From NCBI GenBank assembly GCA_009733715.1, contig WMKJ01000043.1, forward strand, positions 1-64,000: a stretch of DNA of 64,000 nucleotides, written 5' to 3'. This DNA comes from Herpomyces periplanetae (taxonomy: Eukaryota; Ascomycota; Laboulbeniomycetes; Herpomycetales; Herpomycetaceae). Position numbers and translations under genes: made by a program. Below are positions 34,168 through 44,933 of this stretch, one piece after another. Numbering within the stretch: position 1 is the first letter of the stretch; the number at the start of each line of letters is the position of its first letter. The notes beneath the pieces were generated by a model. It was not told the origin of the DNA. It worked only from the letters and a program-made list of their open reading frames with translations, and did not search any database.

Positions 34168-34363
34168 AGTGAAGAAATGTGAGAGTTAGACCGAAAATTC
34201 GTAAGCGTTGAAAAGTAATTCCGCGCCGATGTTCAAACTTGCAAAAAGGGTCACACGGCGAAGAAGCGCGTGTGCACGATAACAATGTTATAGACGCAGC
34301 AACGGACAACCTCAACAGTTGTAATATTTTATCACGATTCGATAAATCTTTCCAAGGGTAAAA
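34168..34363. promoter_or_regulatory. 196-bp bidirectional promoter of HPR1 and CSM3
   Basis: Start codons of the divergent genes are 196 bp apart, so both promoters must lie within or overlap this segment. It contains CG-rich words (GCGCCGATG, CGGCGAAGAAGCGCG) and no obvious TATA box. Confidence 0.6.
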
Positions 34364-35233
34364 ATGTCCTTCAAACGCAATTTATCCGACCTACGACCAT
34401 CAGCAACTACTTCGGGAATCTCGGGTGACTTGGAGGATCTTTTTTCGTACGATCCCACCACCACAAAAAGTTCAAGGACAATCACAAAATCCGATTCACT
34501 AGTCGACAATAACTTTGACCAAGAAACAAGCGCCGGCTTTAGCCTTGATGTTGATGAATCTATTAAAATAACACGAACACGACGGCCTATTGCAAAACTA
34601 GACGAATCTCGCTTGCTCAGTGATAAAGGTATCCCCGAGTTACGCAGAATTACGCGTTCCAAGTTAAAATTTAAGGGTAAAGGCCACGAGTTTAACGACA
34701 CGTGCAACCTTTTAAATATGTATCAAATATGGCTTGACAATTTATATCCACGAGCAAAATTTGAAGACGGTTTATCCATTATTAACAAATTAGGTCGATC
34801 AAAAAGGTTACAAGTAATGCGAAAGCAATGGATTGATGCCGATACTCCTCGGTTTCGGCATACCGAATCAAATTCCTTATCAACAGTTATGTCTCCCGAA
34901 TTATCGGCCCTAAACCCTCCGACATACATTTCCAATTCTATTAATCTTCGGCTTACCGATTCTTCTTGTACACATGATCCTATTCTTTGCCAAGACTCAT
35001 TCTCTTCTAATTCCCAACCCGATTCTTCATCCAAACTTCATCCTAATTCTGATCTGGATCCAGAACTTTTGGAGTTACTTAATACGGAAACGATATCCCC
35101 TATCGGTATACCGACTAAGTTTGAATCTTCGGCTGATTCGACTTCTTTACATGATCATGATGATCGGCATGCCGTGACTGCCAGTAGTATGGAAGAATTT
35201 ATTGAAATGGACAATTATTTCGACTCACCTTAG
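34364..35233 (+). CDS. CSM3: Replication fork protection complex subunit Csm3/Swi3 (TIPIN family)
   Basis: Partner of Tof1/Swi1 (Timeless), stabilising stalled forks and mediating the S-phase checkpoint in the nucleus. One exon, 289 aa, family-typical length. The conserved TIPIN/Csm3/Swi3 domain spans about residues 70-165: RRPIAKLDESRLLSDKGIPE, KLKFKGKGHEFNDTCNLL, MYQIWLDNLYPRAKF and KRLQVMRKQWIDAD. The N-terminal about 60 residues are Ser/Thr-rich with an acidic FxYD-like patch. The C-terminus is disordered and acidic, ending EEFIEMDNYFDSP. Start at 34364 is the first ATG after the shared promoter. SKI2 begins 223 bp after its stop on the same strand. Confidence 0.92.
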   Translation: MSFKRNLSDLRPSATTSGISGDLEDLFSYDPTTTKSSRTITKSDSLVDNNFDQETSAGFSLDVDESIKITRTRRPIAKLDESRLLSDKGIPELRRITRSKLKFKGKGHEFNDTCNLLNMYQIWLDNLYPRAKFEDGLSIINKLGRSKRLQVMRKQWIDADTPRFRHTESNSLSTVMSPELSALNPPTYISNSINLRLTDSSCTHDPILCQDSFSSNSQPDSSSKLHPNSDLDPELLELLNTETISPIGIPTKFESSADSTSLHDHDDRHAVTASSMEEFIEMDNYFDSP

Positions 35234-35456
35234 CCTTTCTTTCAATATCTTTTCTCACATTTGTCTCGTCTTTCTTTGTTACATTTATATCTCCGGGTAA
35301 ACGTATGAGTTTGTGCTAACATATTTTTCATCATCGTTTCTTCCATAAAAATTTACTCTATCGTGTAATACGACTTTTAATACACTTATTTTCTCAGCGT
35401 TTCTAACCGACTATATTGACTTTGTGGCATTTAGTCTAATTGCTTGAAAATTAACA

Positions 35457-38400
35457 ATGAGCGATGACGAAGCTAAGAACTTACTCGAACAAGCTTACCT
35501 TACACCAACGACCCAATTTTCTTCTAAATGGTTAGACCGACTTCAAATTCGGTGGAAAACTTCCATGGACTATTGTGGACTTATTGACCTACCATCCACC
35601 CGATCAAATTTCGTTACTCGGTTTATCCGGGATGACTTGGAAGGTTCAATTACGGGGTATCGCGAAGAATGTATTCCCATAACGGAGCGTACGGCCAAAA
35701 ATTCCATGTCAATACTTCGCAAACCTGGTGCTATAGAAAATTTTGTTCATGGTGTCACTAGTTATTTTCCCTTTACACCTGGTGGACTGGACGATATTGA
35801 AGCACTAGCCAACGCCGAAGATGAAGCAATGACTTCTCACGTTAATCCTCAAACTAAAGATGAATTGCCATTGGACAAAATTTTCGTCGAAATCGGTAGT
35901 GGACTACTTGATTGTCCCCCCGGATTCAAACGTGGTCTCAAGTTTGCCTCAAAGGCTAACTCCTGCCAGCAAGTCAAAGATAAATCCCTCAAGCAACTAC
36001 TCGGGAAAACTTCCGAAGCTTACTACTCTAAACGTTTGAATGATATACATAATAGCGAAGATGAGGTTTTACTAACCGATACTATAAACCAATTTGATAC
36101 TTGTGATGAAGTTGAACCCGATAACTCTGTTGAGTATGACGATATTGATGCTTTATTACCAGATGAATTTCCCTCTTTGGCGCCTCATGGAACCCTCCCA
36201 TCCTCTCGGTTAAGGGATAAATTTAAGGAATGGGCTCACATGGTAGACGTTAATCAACCCTTACCAAACTTTAACGAACTTGTTCCAGAATTAGCCAAAG
36301 AATGGCCCTTTGAACTAGATAATTTTCAAAAGGAAGCTATCTATCGCATTGAAAACGGTGATTGTGTGTTTGTTGCAGCTCATACATCAGCAGGTAAAAC
36401 GGTCGTCGCTGAATACGCTATAGCCTTGGCTGCTAAACATATCACCAAGGCTATTTATACATCACCCATTAAAGCTTTGAGCAATCAGAAGTTCCGAGAC
36501 TTCCGAAAAACTTTCACCGATGTAGGAATCTTGACTGGTGACGTTCAAATTAATCCAGAAGCAAGCTGTCTTATCATGACCACGGAGATCTTGCGCAGTA
36601 TGCTGTACAAAGGAGCTGACATTATTCGGGATGTGGAATTTGTTATTTTCGATGAAGTTCATTACGTTAATGATTTAGAGCGTGGTGTTGTATGGGAAGA
36701 AGTCATTATCATGTTGCCCGAGCATGTTACACTAATTTTACTATCGGCTACGGTACCTAATACATACGAATTTGCCTCGTGGATTGGACGAACTAAGAAG
36801 AAAAATATATATGTAATTTCTACGGCAAAGCGTCCCGTTCCCCTTGAGTTTTACCTGTGGACGAAAAAATCTATGCATAAAATAGTTTCGTCAAACCAAC
36901 AATTTTTGGATAGTGGATGGAAACAAGCAAATGATATACTTACTGGACGTGATAAAATACAGAAAGCCGTTGTGGATGCTAAGCATATGAACAAAAGTAG
37001 AGACGGTGAGGCTGGGCGAGGTCGCGGTGGAATTCGTCGTGGAGGACCGACAAATCGTAGTCGTGGAAATATTGCTCGCACGGGTCGAGGTGGAGCACGA
37101 ACTACTGCCGCCCAAGACCGCGGGTTATGGATGACCATGGTACAGTATATGCAAAAAGAAAATTTATTGCCAGCGTGTATATTCGTATTTTCCAAAAAAA
37201 GGTGCGAAGAGAATGCCGAGAGCTTGTCAACAATGGACCTGTGTTCACGAGCAGAAAAAAATTCTATACACATCGTAATTGAAAATTCAATTGCACGATT
37301 AAATGAGGAAGATCGTAATTTACCGCAGATACAACGTTTACGAGACCTGCTAAATCGAGGTTTTGCCGTACACCACGGCGGAATGTTACCAATTCTTAAA
37401 GAGCTTGTAGAAATTCTATTTGCCCAATCACTTGTCAAAGTTTTATTCGCTACGGAAACGTTTGCCATGGGATTAAATTTGCCTACTAGAACGGTAGTCT
37501 TTTCTGGTTTTCGCAAACACGATGGGCGAGGTTTTCGTGATCTTTTACCGGGGGAAGTAACTCAAATGGCGGGTAGGGCAGGACGTAGAGGCTTAGATAC
37601 AGTTGGAACGGTAATTTTTGCGTTACCGGGTGCAGACGAAGCACCTGCATCACACCGGTTGCGACAAATGATTTTAGGAACTCCGTCGAAATTGAAATCA
37701 CAATTTCGTTTAACGTATATTATGATACTTAATTTGTTGCGCGTGGAGTCGTTAAAAATTGAAGAAATGATTAAGCGGAGCTTCAGTGAAAATGCTACGC
37801 AATCTCTACTTCCGGAACATGAGCGGCTTGTTAAACGATCAGAGGAAGATCTGGAGCGCATTAATCAATCGGGTGAGAAGTGTACAATTTGTCATGCTAA
37901 GCAAGGGGGAATTGAAGACTACTATGAGTTGTGTGTGGAATATGAAAGGTTAACGCGGGAATTGCATCGAGGAGCGCTAGAATCTTTTGTGGGACGTAGG
38001 AACTTTTCACAAAAGCGATTAATAGTTTTTAAACGGGATGGTGTGCGATCGATAGGATTGTTAGCGCGAGATGGAGTTAATACGATTCCGGAGCACAAGG
38101 ACGGAATGATTACAGTACTTGAAATTACAGGAAATCGGGAGAGTAGCGCATCGGATGCGTTGCCTTTTCATGCTGCATTTGCCCAATTTTTTGGACGTTT
38201 ACCGTGTAGCTTAAACGAGCTCAAGTTTCGTATTATCTTGGTGGAGGTTTGCGATGTTGAAAGGCTTACGAAGACTACGGTGAACATAAGTCAGTTAATG
38301 AAGATTGCAAGGGATAAAGATAAGTATAAGGATGTCATTGAGCGGGAACTTTTAAGTATTTTACGTGATTGGAATGGTGATGAGTGGAATGAGGTTAGCT

Positions 38401-39251
38401 GGGATAAAATTCGCAAATTTGAAACTGTGGAATTGGTTAACCATCGTGATAAGATTGGGGAGAAGTTAACGAAGGGAAATTGTTTAAAGTGTGATAAATT
38501 TGTGAAGCATTTTATTGAAATGCGAGAGCGATGGTGGATTAAGGAAAATATTAACGAATTACGCTCTATGATGTCAGATGAGAATTTACAGCTATTACCC
38601 GATTATCAGGCGCGGATTGAAGTTTTGAAAAAGTTGGGGTTTGTGGATAGGAATATGCGCATTACACTTAAGGGTAAAGTAGCGTGTGAAATCCACTCGG
38701 GTGATGAGTTGGTGATTACCGAATTTATTCTTGAGAATGTGTTAGGTGAATATGAAGCAGAGGAAGTTGTCGCTTTATTATCATGTTTTGTATTTCATGA
38801 GAAATCAGAACGAACCCCTAACTTGAAGGGCCGGTTGAAACGTGGACAAGAAAAGATTATTGAACTGTGTCATAGAGTTGATGCTGTTGAGCGAAGACAT
38901 TTGGGGCATTATTGGGAAGATAATAAAGAAGTAGAGGAGAATAATAATGGTATTAGTGAAAATACGGCAAATAAAACTGCTGATGATGCAGGACAAGGAC
39001 GGGTTATGCTTTTTGGATTAGTAGAGGTAGTTTATGAATGGGCACGTGGAACTTCATTTGAACAAATCATGAAGTTGACGGATGTAATGGAGGGAACAAT
39101 TGTACGTGTGATAACTAGATTAGGAGAAACTTGCCGTGAAGTAAGTAATGCAGCACGAATTATTGGAGATCCGGAGCTATACGGAAAAATGCAAGAGTGT
39201 CAAGAGATGATTCACCGCGATGTATGTGCTGTAGCATCACTATACGTATAA
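35457..39251 (+). CDS. SKI2: Ski complex RNA helicase Ski2 (DExH box)
   Basis: Cytoplasmic 3'-5' RNA helicase of the Ski complex that feeds mRNA to the exosome. Intronless, 1264 aa, the usual length for Ski2. N-terminal Ski2-specific region (residues 1-270) includes FTPGGLDDIE. The helicase core has motif I AHTSAGKTVVAEYA (about 305-318), the DEVH box (about 398), SAT (LLSATVPN), an RG-rich loop between the two RecA domains (about 520-550, RGRGGIRRGG...RTGRGGART), and motif VI QMAGRAGRRGLD (about 702-713). The C-terminal part carries the insertion 'arch' and the helical DSHCT-type end (EGTIVRVITRLGETCREV). HTSAGKT, DEVH and the arch separate it from Brr2-type helicases; Mtr4 is the nearest alternative but lacks the N-terminal Ski2 region seen here. 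Confidence 0.95.
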   Translation: MSDDEAKNLLEQAYLTPTTQFSSKWLDRLQIRWKTSMDYCGLIDLPSTRSNFVTRFIRDDLEGSITGYREECIPITERTAKNSMSILRKPGAIENFVHGVTSYFPFTPGGLDDIEALANAEDEAMTSHVNPQTKDELPLDKIFVEIGSGLLDCPPGFKRGLKFASKANSCQQVKDKSLKQLLGKTSEAYYSKRLNDIHNSEDEVLLTDTINQFDTCDEVEPDNSVEYDDIDALLPDEFPSLAPHGTLPSSRLRDKFKEWAHMVDVNQPLPNFNELVPELAKEWPFELDNFQKEAIYRIENGDCVFVAAHTSAGKTVVAEYAIALAAKHITKAIYTSPIKALSNQKFRDFRKTFTDVGILTGDVQINPEASCLIMTTEILRSMLYKGADIIRDVEFVIFDEVHYVNDLERGVVWEEVIIMLPEHVTLILLSATVPNTYEFASWIGRTKKKNIYVISTAKRPVPLEFYLWTKKSMHKIVSSNQQFLDSGWKQANDILTGRDKIQKAVVDAKHMNKSRDGEAGRGRGGIRRGGPTNRSRGNIARTGRGGARTTAAQDRGLWMTMVQYMQKENLLPACIFVFSKKRCEENAESLSTMDLCSRAEKNSIHIVIENSIARLNEEDRNLPQIQRLRDLLNRGFAVHHGGMLPILKELVEILFAQSLVKVLFATETFAMGLNLPTRTVVFSGFRKHDGRGFRDLLPGEVTQMAGRAGRRGLDTVGTVIFALPGADEAPASHRLRQMILGTPSKLKSQFRLTYIMILNLLRVESLKIEEMIKRSFSENATQSLLPEHERLVKRSEEDLERINQSGEKCTICHAKQGGIEDYYELCVEYERLTRELHRGALESFVGRRNFSQKRLIVFKRDGVRSIGLLARDGVNTIPEHKDGMITVLEITGNRESSASDALPFHAAFAQFFGRLPCSLNELKFRIILVEVCDVERLTKTTVNISQLMKIARDKDKYKDVIERELLSILRDWNGDEWNEVSWDKIRKFETVELVNHRDKIGEKLTKGNCLKCDKFVKHFIEMRERWWIKENINELRSMMSDENLQLLPDYQARIEVLKKLGFVDRNMRITLKGKVACEIHSGDELVITEFILENVLGEYEAEEVVALLSCFVFHEKSERTPNLKGRLKRGQEKIIELCHRVDAVERRHLGHYWEDNKEVEENNNGISENTANKTADDAGQGRVMLFGLVEVVYEWARGTSFEQIMKLTDVMEGTIVRVITRLGETCREVSNAARIIGDPELYGKMQECQEMIHRDVCAVASLYV

Positions 39252-39792
39252 TTTGGAACAAAATGTCATATAAACAAACTTCACAATTATCCCAGCGATA
39301 CTCAAATGTTATCTCTGAAGAGAAATAAATATAGCACGCAAGCAATAACTTTGGAGAGTTTTATTTTCCCAAATAGGATATACCTAAATAGGAAATTCTC
39401 GTAGGGCTGAAGGATGAGATGTATGACGTCAGTGACAATTGCTTTTTTTGTGAAATGTCCATGTGATCTAAGCGAGGCATTATATAAGCGACCACATAAG
39501 CAGAAGGTAGAATTTGTGTAAATTTTGTAAGGGAGTGAAGGAAACAAAGGAAAAAGGAAGATGAAGCATTTAGATTAAGTTGTTAATTCATATTTTCAAG
39601 ATTGTGTGTTTGTCAAGTGGAGTTTGAAGATTAAGAGGAATTTTTAACGGGAAATATTAGGACGGGGTAAAAGTGAGTACGCACACTCGGCGAGATTAGA
39701 CATGCTGTGAGGTGCATACGGGATATCTATACAAATACACGGTGGGAATATACGGCGGTGTTGGACGAACAGGTCAAATTCAAGTAACAACG
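39252..39792. other. Intergenic, SKI2 3' end and importin promoter
   Basis: 541 bp on the way to a same-strand gene. No further frame is supported, although an in-frame ATG exists at about 39702-39712 upstream of the chosen importin start. Confidence 0.5.
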
Positions 39793-42700
39793 ATGGAGGG
39801 GCCGGCGATTAAAGAACGAGTTGTTGCTACGTTGGATGCGAACGCTGATGTTCGTCGTCAAGCGGAGATTGACCTTAAATTTGTAGGTTACGCTGTGCAG
39901 TGTGCATTGATGTGATAAGTATGAGAGGCGCAGAGGCAGGTTTGCTAATCTATCCATACTGGCTGCGCGCGCGTGTGTGTGTGTGTGCGTGTGTCGAAAG
40001 GGGGTAACACCGGAATGAATTAGGCGGAGGAAAATCCGGCGTTTTTCGATGCGCTGCTATCGATACTTGGAACTGACGATAATGTGAGCATTCGCCTGGC
40101 CGCAGCAGTGTACTTGAAAAATCGAGTGTACAAAGCATGGAGTCCGTTGGAAGAGGGTAGCGGTACACGAGCTATAGGTGAAAATCAAAAAAATATTCTA
40201 CGGAATAGGTTGATTGCCGTTCTAGCGTCACCCATGATCACCTCAACTATACGCGGACAGATTATACCCACGATAACTAAAATTTTATCCTACGATTTCC
40301 CCACAAAATGGCCCGAATTTCTCGAACATAGTATCGGACTATTAAACTCTAATCAAGCATGCGCTGTTCAAGCGGGTGCACTTTGCTTGCTGGCCGTGTG
40401 CAAAGTGTATCGATTTCGTGTAGCTGATAATCGACAGGATTTCGAACAAGTTGTACGATTAGCCTTTCCTCATTTATTGCGTATAGCAAATCGGACACTC
40501 GAACAGTTGAGCGAGGAAGCGGCACTTATACTGTTAACTATTATCAAAGCTTACAAGCATGCTATCTACTTTCAACTGCCGGTATACTTGCGGGAAGACG
40601 AGTCTATTGTCGGTTGGTGTACACTTTTTTTAAATGTTATATCACGCGATGCGCCATTATTTGCTATGAGTGAAGACTTGGAAGAACGAGGCTCCAACGC
40701 TTTTTGGAAAGCGAAAAAGTGGTCATACTGTAATCTAAATCGGTTGTTCTCCCGTTACGGTAACTCTAGTGTACACCGCCGCAACAGCGGAACAAAACAT
40801 CTAGCTAGCTTTGCTAATACGTTTACGCGCAACTTTGCGCCAGAAATTCTTAAGGTTTACCTGCAACAAGTGGAAAAATGGGTAGCCAAACAAGCTTGGT
40901 TGAGTAAGCCATGCCTATACTTGACCATTTCGTTTATGGATGAGTGTATCAAACCAAAAGCAATGTGGGAACATTTACGGCCACACATGGAAACTTTGTT
41001 AACACATTTTTTGTTTCCAGTGGTATGTCAATCAGATGAAGATATTGAATTATTCGAGACGGATCCTCAGGAGTATTTGCATCGTAAACTAAATTTTTAC
41101 GATGATAGTTCAGCCCCTGATATGGCAGCTGCCAACTTTTTAACATCGTTAACTTGGAGTCGGCGTAAGCAAACGTTCACAGTATTGAACTTTATCAACA
41201 CAGTTGTCAATCGTTACGAATCGACAAGCGAAGCGGAAAAGAACGGTCGGGAAAAAGAGGGCGCCTTGCGTATGATTGGAGCACTGGCGCAGGTTATATT
41301 GGGCAAGAATAGTCCAATTGCTGATCAAGTGGAATATTTTTTCGTAAGACATGTTATCCCAGAGTTTGCGAGCAAGCATGGATACTTGCGAGCTAGAGCT
41401 TGCGATACACTGGAGCAGTTTGAACGACTAGACTTCCGCGACACGAATAATTTATTGACAGTTTATAAATGTATTCTTGGGTGCATGCGTGATGAAGAAC
41501 TCCCGGTACGCGTGAAGGCAGCACTGGCACTACAGCCTTTGATTCGTCATGAAGTTATTCGTAGATCCATGCAAGAAAATATTGCAGAGATAATGCAAGA
41601 ACTGCTTAAGTTGGCCAATGAGGTAGATTTGGATGCATTAGCCAATGTAATGGAAGATTTTGTGGACGTTTTTGCGACTGAGTTGACGCCATTTGCCGTA
41701 GCGTTGTGTGAACAGTTACGGGATACATACCTCCGTATAGTGGGGGGAATGATTGAACGTAGTGGTGGAACGGATGGTGGGGGAAATGGTGGAGTTGACG
41801 ATGAGTTTGGGGAATATTTTGACGATAAGAGTATCACGGCATTAAGTGTGTTACAAGCTATTGGGACACTAATATTATCTTTGGAAAGCTCTCCGGAGGT
41901 GCTGGTAGGTATGGAACGGGCATTGTTACCTGTATTCGAGGTAACCCTAGAGAATAAGTTATACGATTTGTACAACGAAGTTTTTGAAATTATTGACAGT
42001 TGTACATTTTCGGCCAAGCGGATATCGCCGACTATGTGGCGAGCCTTTGAGTTATTACATGGAGCGTTTAACGGGGGTGGGGAGTTGTACTTGGAAGATA
42101 TGCTGCCAGCGTTGGAGAACTACGTTAATTATGGTAGAGAGGAATTAGTACAGAATAGAGGCTACCTGGAAGCCTTGGTGAGCATGATACGGATTATATT
42201 CAAGGATGATAAGATTAGCGGGGTTGACAGAGTATGCGGGTGCAAGTTAATGGAAGTTATTATTTATTCGTTACGTGGCCACGTTGACGAATACGTTGGA
42301 GAGTTTATTGAATTAGGTTTGGATAAATTGGGGGAAGGAGGAGGGGTTGTGGAAGCTGGGGAGCGAGTTAAAGTTAAATCATGGCGGATACATTTGATGG
42401 AAGTGGTGATTAATGGAATATATTACAATCCATTGCTGGGGTTAAGTGTGCTGGAACGAAAGGGATGGACAAACAAATTTTTTAGTGAATGGTTTTCTAG
42501 TATGCGAGGATTTACGCGCGTTCACGATAAAAAGTTGTGTATAGCAGCTATATCAGGTTTGTTAACGTTAAGTCCGGAGAGCGTACCGGTTAGTATTCAG
42601 CAAGGTTGGCCGCGCCTTTTGGAGGGTATAGTATGGTTGTTTGAAACATTACCAGAAGCGGAGCGCAGTAAGTAAATTTTTACATTTTCAAATTACTTAT

Positions 42701-43376
42701 AACAATTTAAGCTGACATAGGGATAAAACTCTGCGCACCGGGGCGCGGAAAACTTTCGTACGCTTTACTAATATTTGTAGAACGAGAAGAAGCTAAAAAA
42801 GAAGAAGCATTGGAATTTCAAGGTGAATTTGGTGGGGATGATGATGACAGTCGAGAAGAATGGGCAGTAGATAAGGGAGATTGGGAAAATGATTGGTCGG
42901 AAGGTGAAGATGGACTAAAAACGGAATCCGATGAATATTTGGAAGAATTAACAGCAGCAGCGGAAGAAGAAGGTACAAAATTTGCCGATAGAGTTGAAAA
43001 AAGTGGTATAGACGGAGGAAGTGGATTAGATGACGAAGATGATGATGATTTGGAAGAAGAGGGCATGATTGAATCAGGCATGGAAAAAGTGGACGTATAC
43101 CAAGTATTTGTTAACTCATTACTGGGTAAGTAAAGATGTATAAAAGTTTAATTATGAGTGCATACGTACGTATAAAGCTAACTATTATGGGTGGGGGAAA
43201 AAAACAAAAAATACATTTTAATAGTAATGCAGTCACAGCATACTGAGTTGTACGAAAACCTTACAAAAAGTTTAAGCGGAGCACATCTTCAAGCCATTCA
43301 AATGATAATTGATAAAGCCAACAATCTGGTAACAACAGTAACAGGAGGAAACAGCAATGAAGGAAAGAGCGGATAA
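39793..43376 (+). CDS. NMD5: Importin-beta family karyopherin (Nmd5/Kap119, importin-7/8 type)
   Basis: HEAT-repeat nuclear import receptor that binds Ran-GTP and carries cargo through the pore. Exons 39793-39882, 40024-42667, 42781-43125 and 43225-43376 give 1076 aa, within the family's length. The importin-N domain crosses intron 1: VVATLDANADVRRQAEIDLK joined to AEENPAFFDALLSILG and IRLAAAVYLKNRVYKAW. Later family blocks include YDFPTKWPEFLEH, RNFAPEILKVYLQQVEKW and YLRARACDTLEQF. The long acidic run near the C-terminus (DDEDDDDLEEEG) is typical of importin-7/8 and Nmd5. Intron 1 holds a GC/GT microsatellite. The stop lies only 21 bp from the stop of the convergent sidA-like gene. The last two junctions are by frame and consensus; the 152-nt final exon is likely but less certain. 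Confidence 0.92.
39965..39994. repeat. (GC)n(GT)n tract inside importin intron 1
   Basis: Thirty bp of strictly alternating purine-pyrimidine DNA within the 141-bp intron 39883-40023. Confidence 0.85.
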
Positions 43377-43397
43377 GAACCGTTGAAGAGTTGGGAA

Positions 43398-44933
43398 TTA
43401 ATTCTCCGATGCAGGGGAAGACGGCAGGATTTTAGGCAGGAGCTGAGCAGCACGAATGGAAAGAACGGATAAAAGCGAATCAGAAAGTCCGTGCGTAGAT
43501 TCACAAGCGCCTTGCAGGTAAATGCCCGTATGGGGAGAGAGGATATTAGGCTTAAAGTTTAGGGAATAATCGTGGTTGACAGAAGGGGAGGGAAAAGATT
43601 GGTTAGTTGTCATTGATTGTTGAAAATATGGTGAACAATTTTGTAAGATGGAATGATGGGTAGGTGTGGTATAGCCAGTAGCAAGGACCAAATAATCAAC
43701 TTCAAGGTGTTGGGGCAGAGATGTCGAATCAATTCGTCTATTTAGCATAGTGGCGTGAAATGTGCTATTTCTTGCTAGATCCAATGTCAGTGGATGATTA
43801 GGTGTGACTTGGTTTACTTGCATAACATTAGTGGACAAGTAAATTGTGAGGCGTGGTGATGCTGTTAAGTCGAGGGATTGATTATAAAGAGTAGAGTAAA
43901 GTTGTTCGAGCAAATCAGGTTGTATACACGAGTAATTTGTATACCGATGTTTCTCTAGAATATTTTGACGTTCTTGAGGTGTAGTAGCGTAGAATTTTTG
44001 AACAAAATCCCCTCGAAATATTTGATTCACAAAAGGTGAAGAATCTGCAGCATGTAGAAAAGCTGCACGACTAATCAGAATGATAAAATGTTTGGGAAAA
44101 GTTTGTAAGGCATGAAGTACAATTTCCGCTGCTGATTGACCTGCTCCAACAATGGCTATTTTAAGGGAGTCATTTGTTTCCTGAGCTTTGATATGTGGTA
44201 CTAAGTGGGTAGAATATTCGGATGAATGAACAATTCGTGAATTTGTAGTCTTTAGAGTAAACGGTTGATACATTAGAGGAATATTAGGATGTTGTCCAGT
44301 AGCTAAAACCACATTTTTTGCGAATAAATTCCATTGTTCATTAGTATTAATATCGTTAAAATTCATGTGAAAGTGCATGATTTTCTCGGGTTCACTCGAT
44401 GTTACCACGGGCGAAACAGTTTTGAGATGTTTTCCCCGTACGACTAATGAATCAAAATGTTTTGCACACCATGCAAAGTAATCGTTGAATTGGCAGCGTG
44501 GAGCGTTGAACGTATTTAAGTCTATAAAATCCTCTAGTTTATCCGTTTCTTTTAGATAATTTATAAAGGTGAATTTACTACGTGGATTTCGTTGAGTAGC
44601 TAAATCTTTGAGAAAGGATATTTGCATTTTTGCTCCGGGTAAAAGCATACCTGTATGCCACCCAAATGTTAACCGTTGATCAACAAATAGTGTCCGGGAG
44701 CGTTTGAGTTGTTCATCCATTGATTTGCCATTATTTTTAATCTCAATATCATCCCACAAGGCAATGGCCAGAGCGAGACCTGCCGGTCCGAATCCAATAC
44801 AGACAAAATCGTATATAAATGGAGATGTTTCGTTTCGGCGCATAATGAATGTAGTTGTAGAAGAGCTTGTATTATTCTGCTGTGTTGTTCCCAAAGTTTC
44901 GTCTTGCAAGAGAATCAACAAATTCAAATCCAT
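43398..44933 (-). CDS. sidA: L-ornithine N5-monooxygenase, siderophore biosynthesis
   Basis: Flavin- and NADPH-dependent enzyme converting L-ornithine to N5-hydroxy-L-ornithine, the committed step of hydroxamate siderophores (SidA/Sib2 family). One exon of 511 aa. FAD site GFGPAGLA at about 47-54; the family block WHTGMLLPGAKMQISFLKDL at 92-111 followed by LATQRNPRSKFTFINYL; NADPH site IVGAGQSAAE at 261-270; LVLATGYTTP at 416-425; and the C-terminal STHGLSDSLLSVLSIRAAQL at 479-498. A second start at residue 31 (MRRNETSPFIYDF) lies just before the domain, so the Ser/Thr-rich leader may be optional. It is divergent from the giant peptide synthetase, sharing a 429-bp promoter, as expected for a siderophore cluster. 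No key motif appears damaged. Confidence 0.95.
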   Translation of the reverse strand: MDLNLLILLQDETLGTTQQNNTSSSTTTFIMRRNETSPFIYDFVCIGFGPAGLALAIALWDDIEIKNNGKSMDEQLKRSRTLFVDQRLTFGWHTGMLLPGAKMQISFLKDLATQRNPRSKFTFINYLKETDKLEDFIDLNTFNAPRCQFNDYFAWCAKHFDSLVVRGKHLKTVSPVVTSSEPEKIMHFHMNFNDINTNEQWNLFAKNVVLATGQHPNIPLMYQPFTLKTTNSRIVHSSEYSTHLVPHIKAQETNDSLKIAIVGAGQSAAEIVLHALQTFPKHFIILISRAAFLHAADSSPFVNQIFRGDFVQKFYATTPQERQNILEKHRYTNYSCIQPDLLEQLYSTLYNQSLDLTASPRLTIYLSTNVMQVNQVTPNHPLTLDLARNSTFHATMLNRRIDSTSLPQHLEVDYLVLATGYTTPTHHSILQNCSPYFQQSMTTNQSFPSPSVNHDYSLNFKPNILSPHTGIYLQGACESTHGLSDSLLSVLSIRAAQLLPKILPSSPASEN

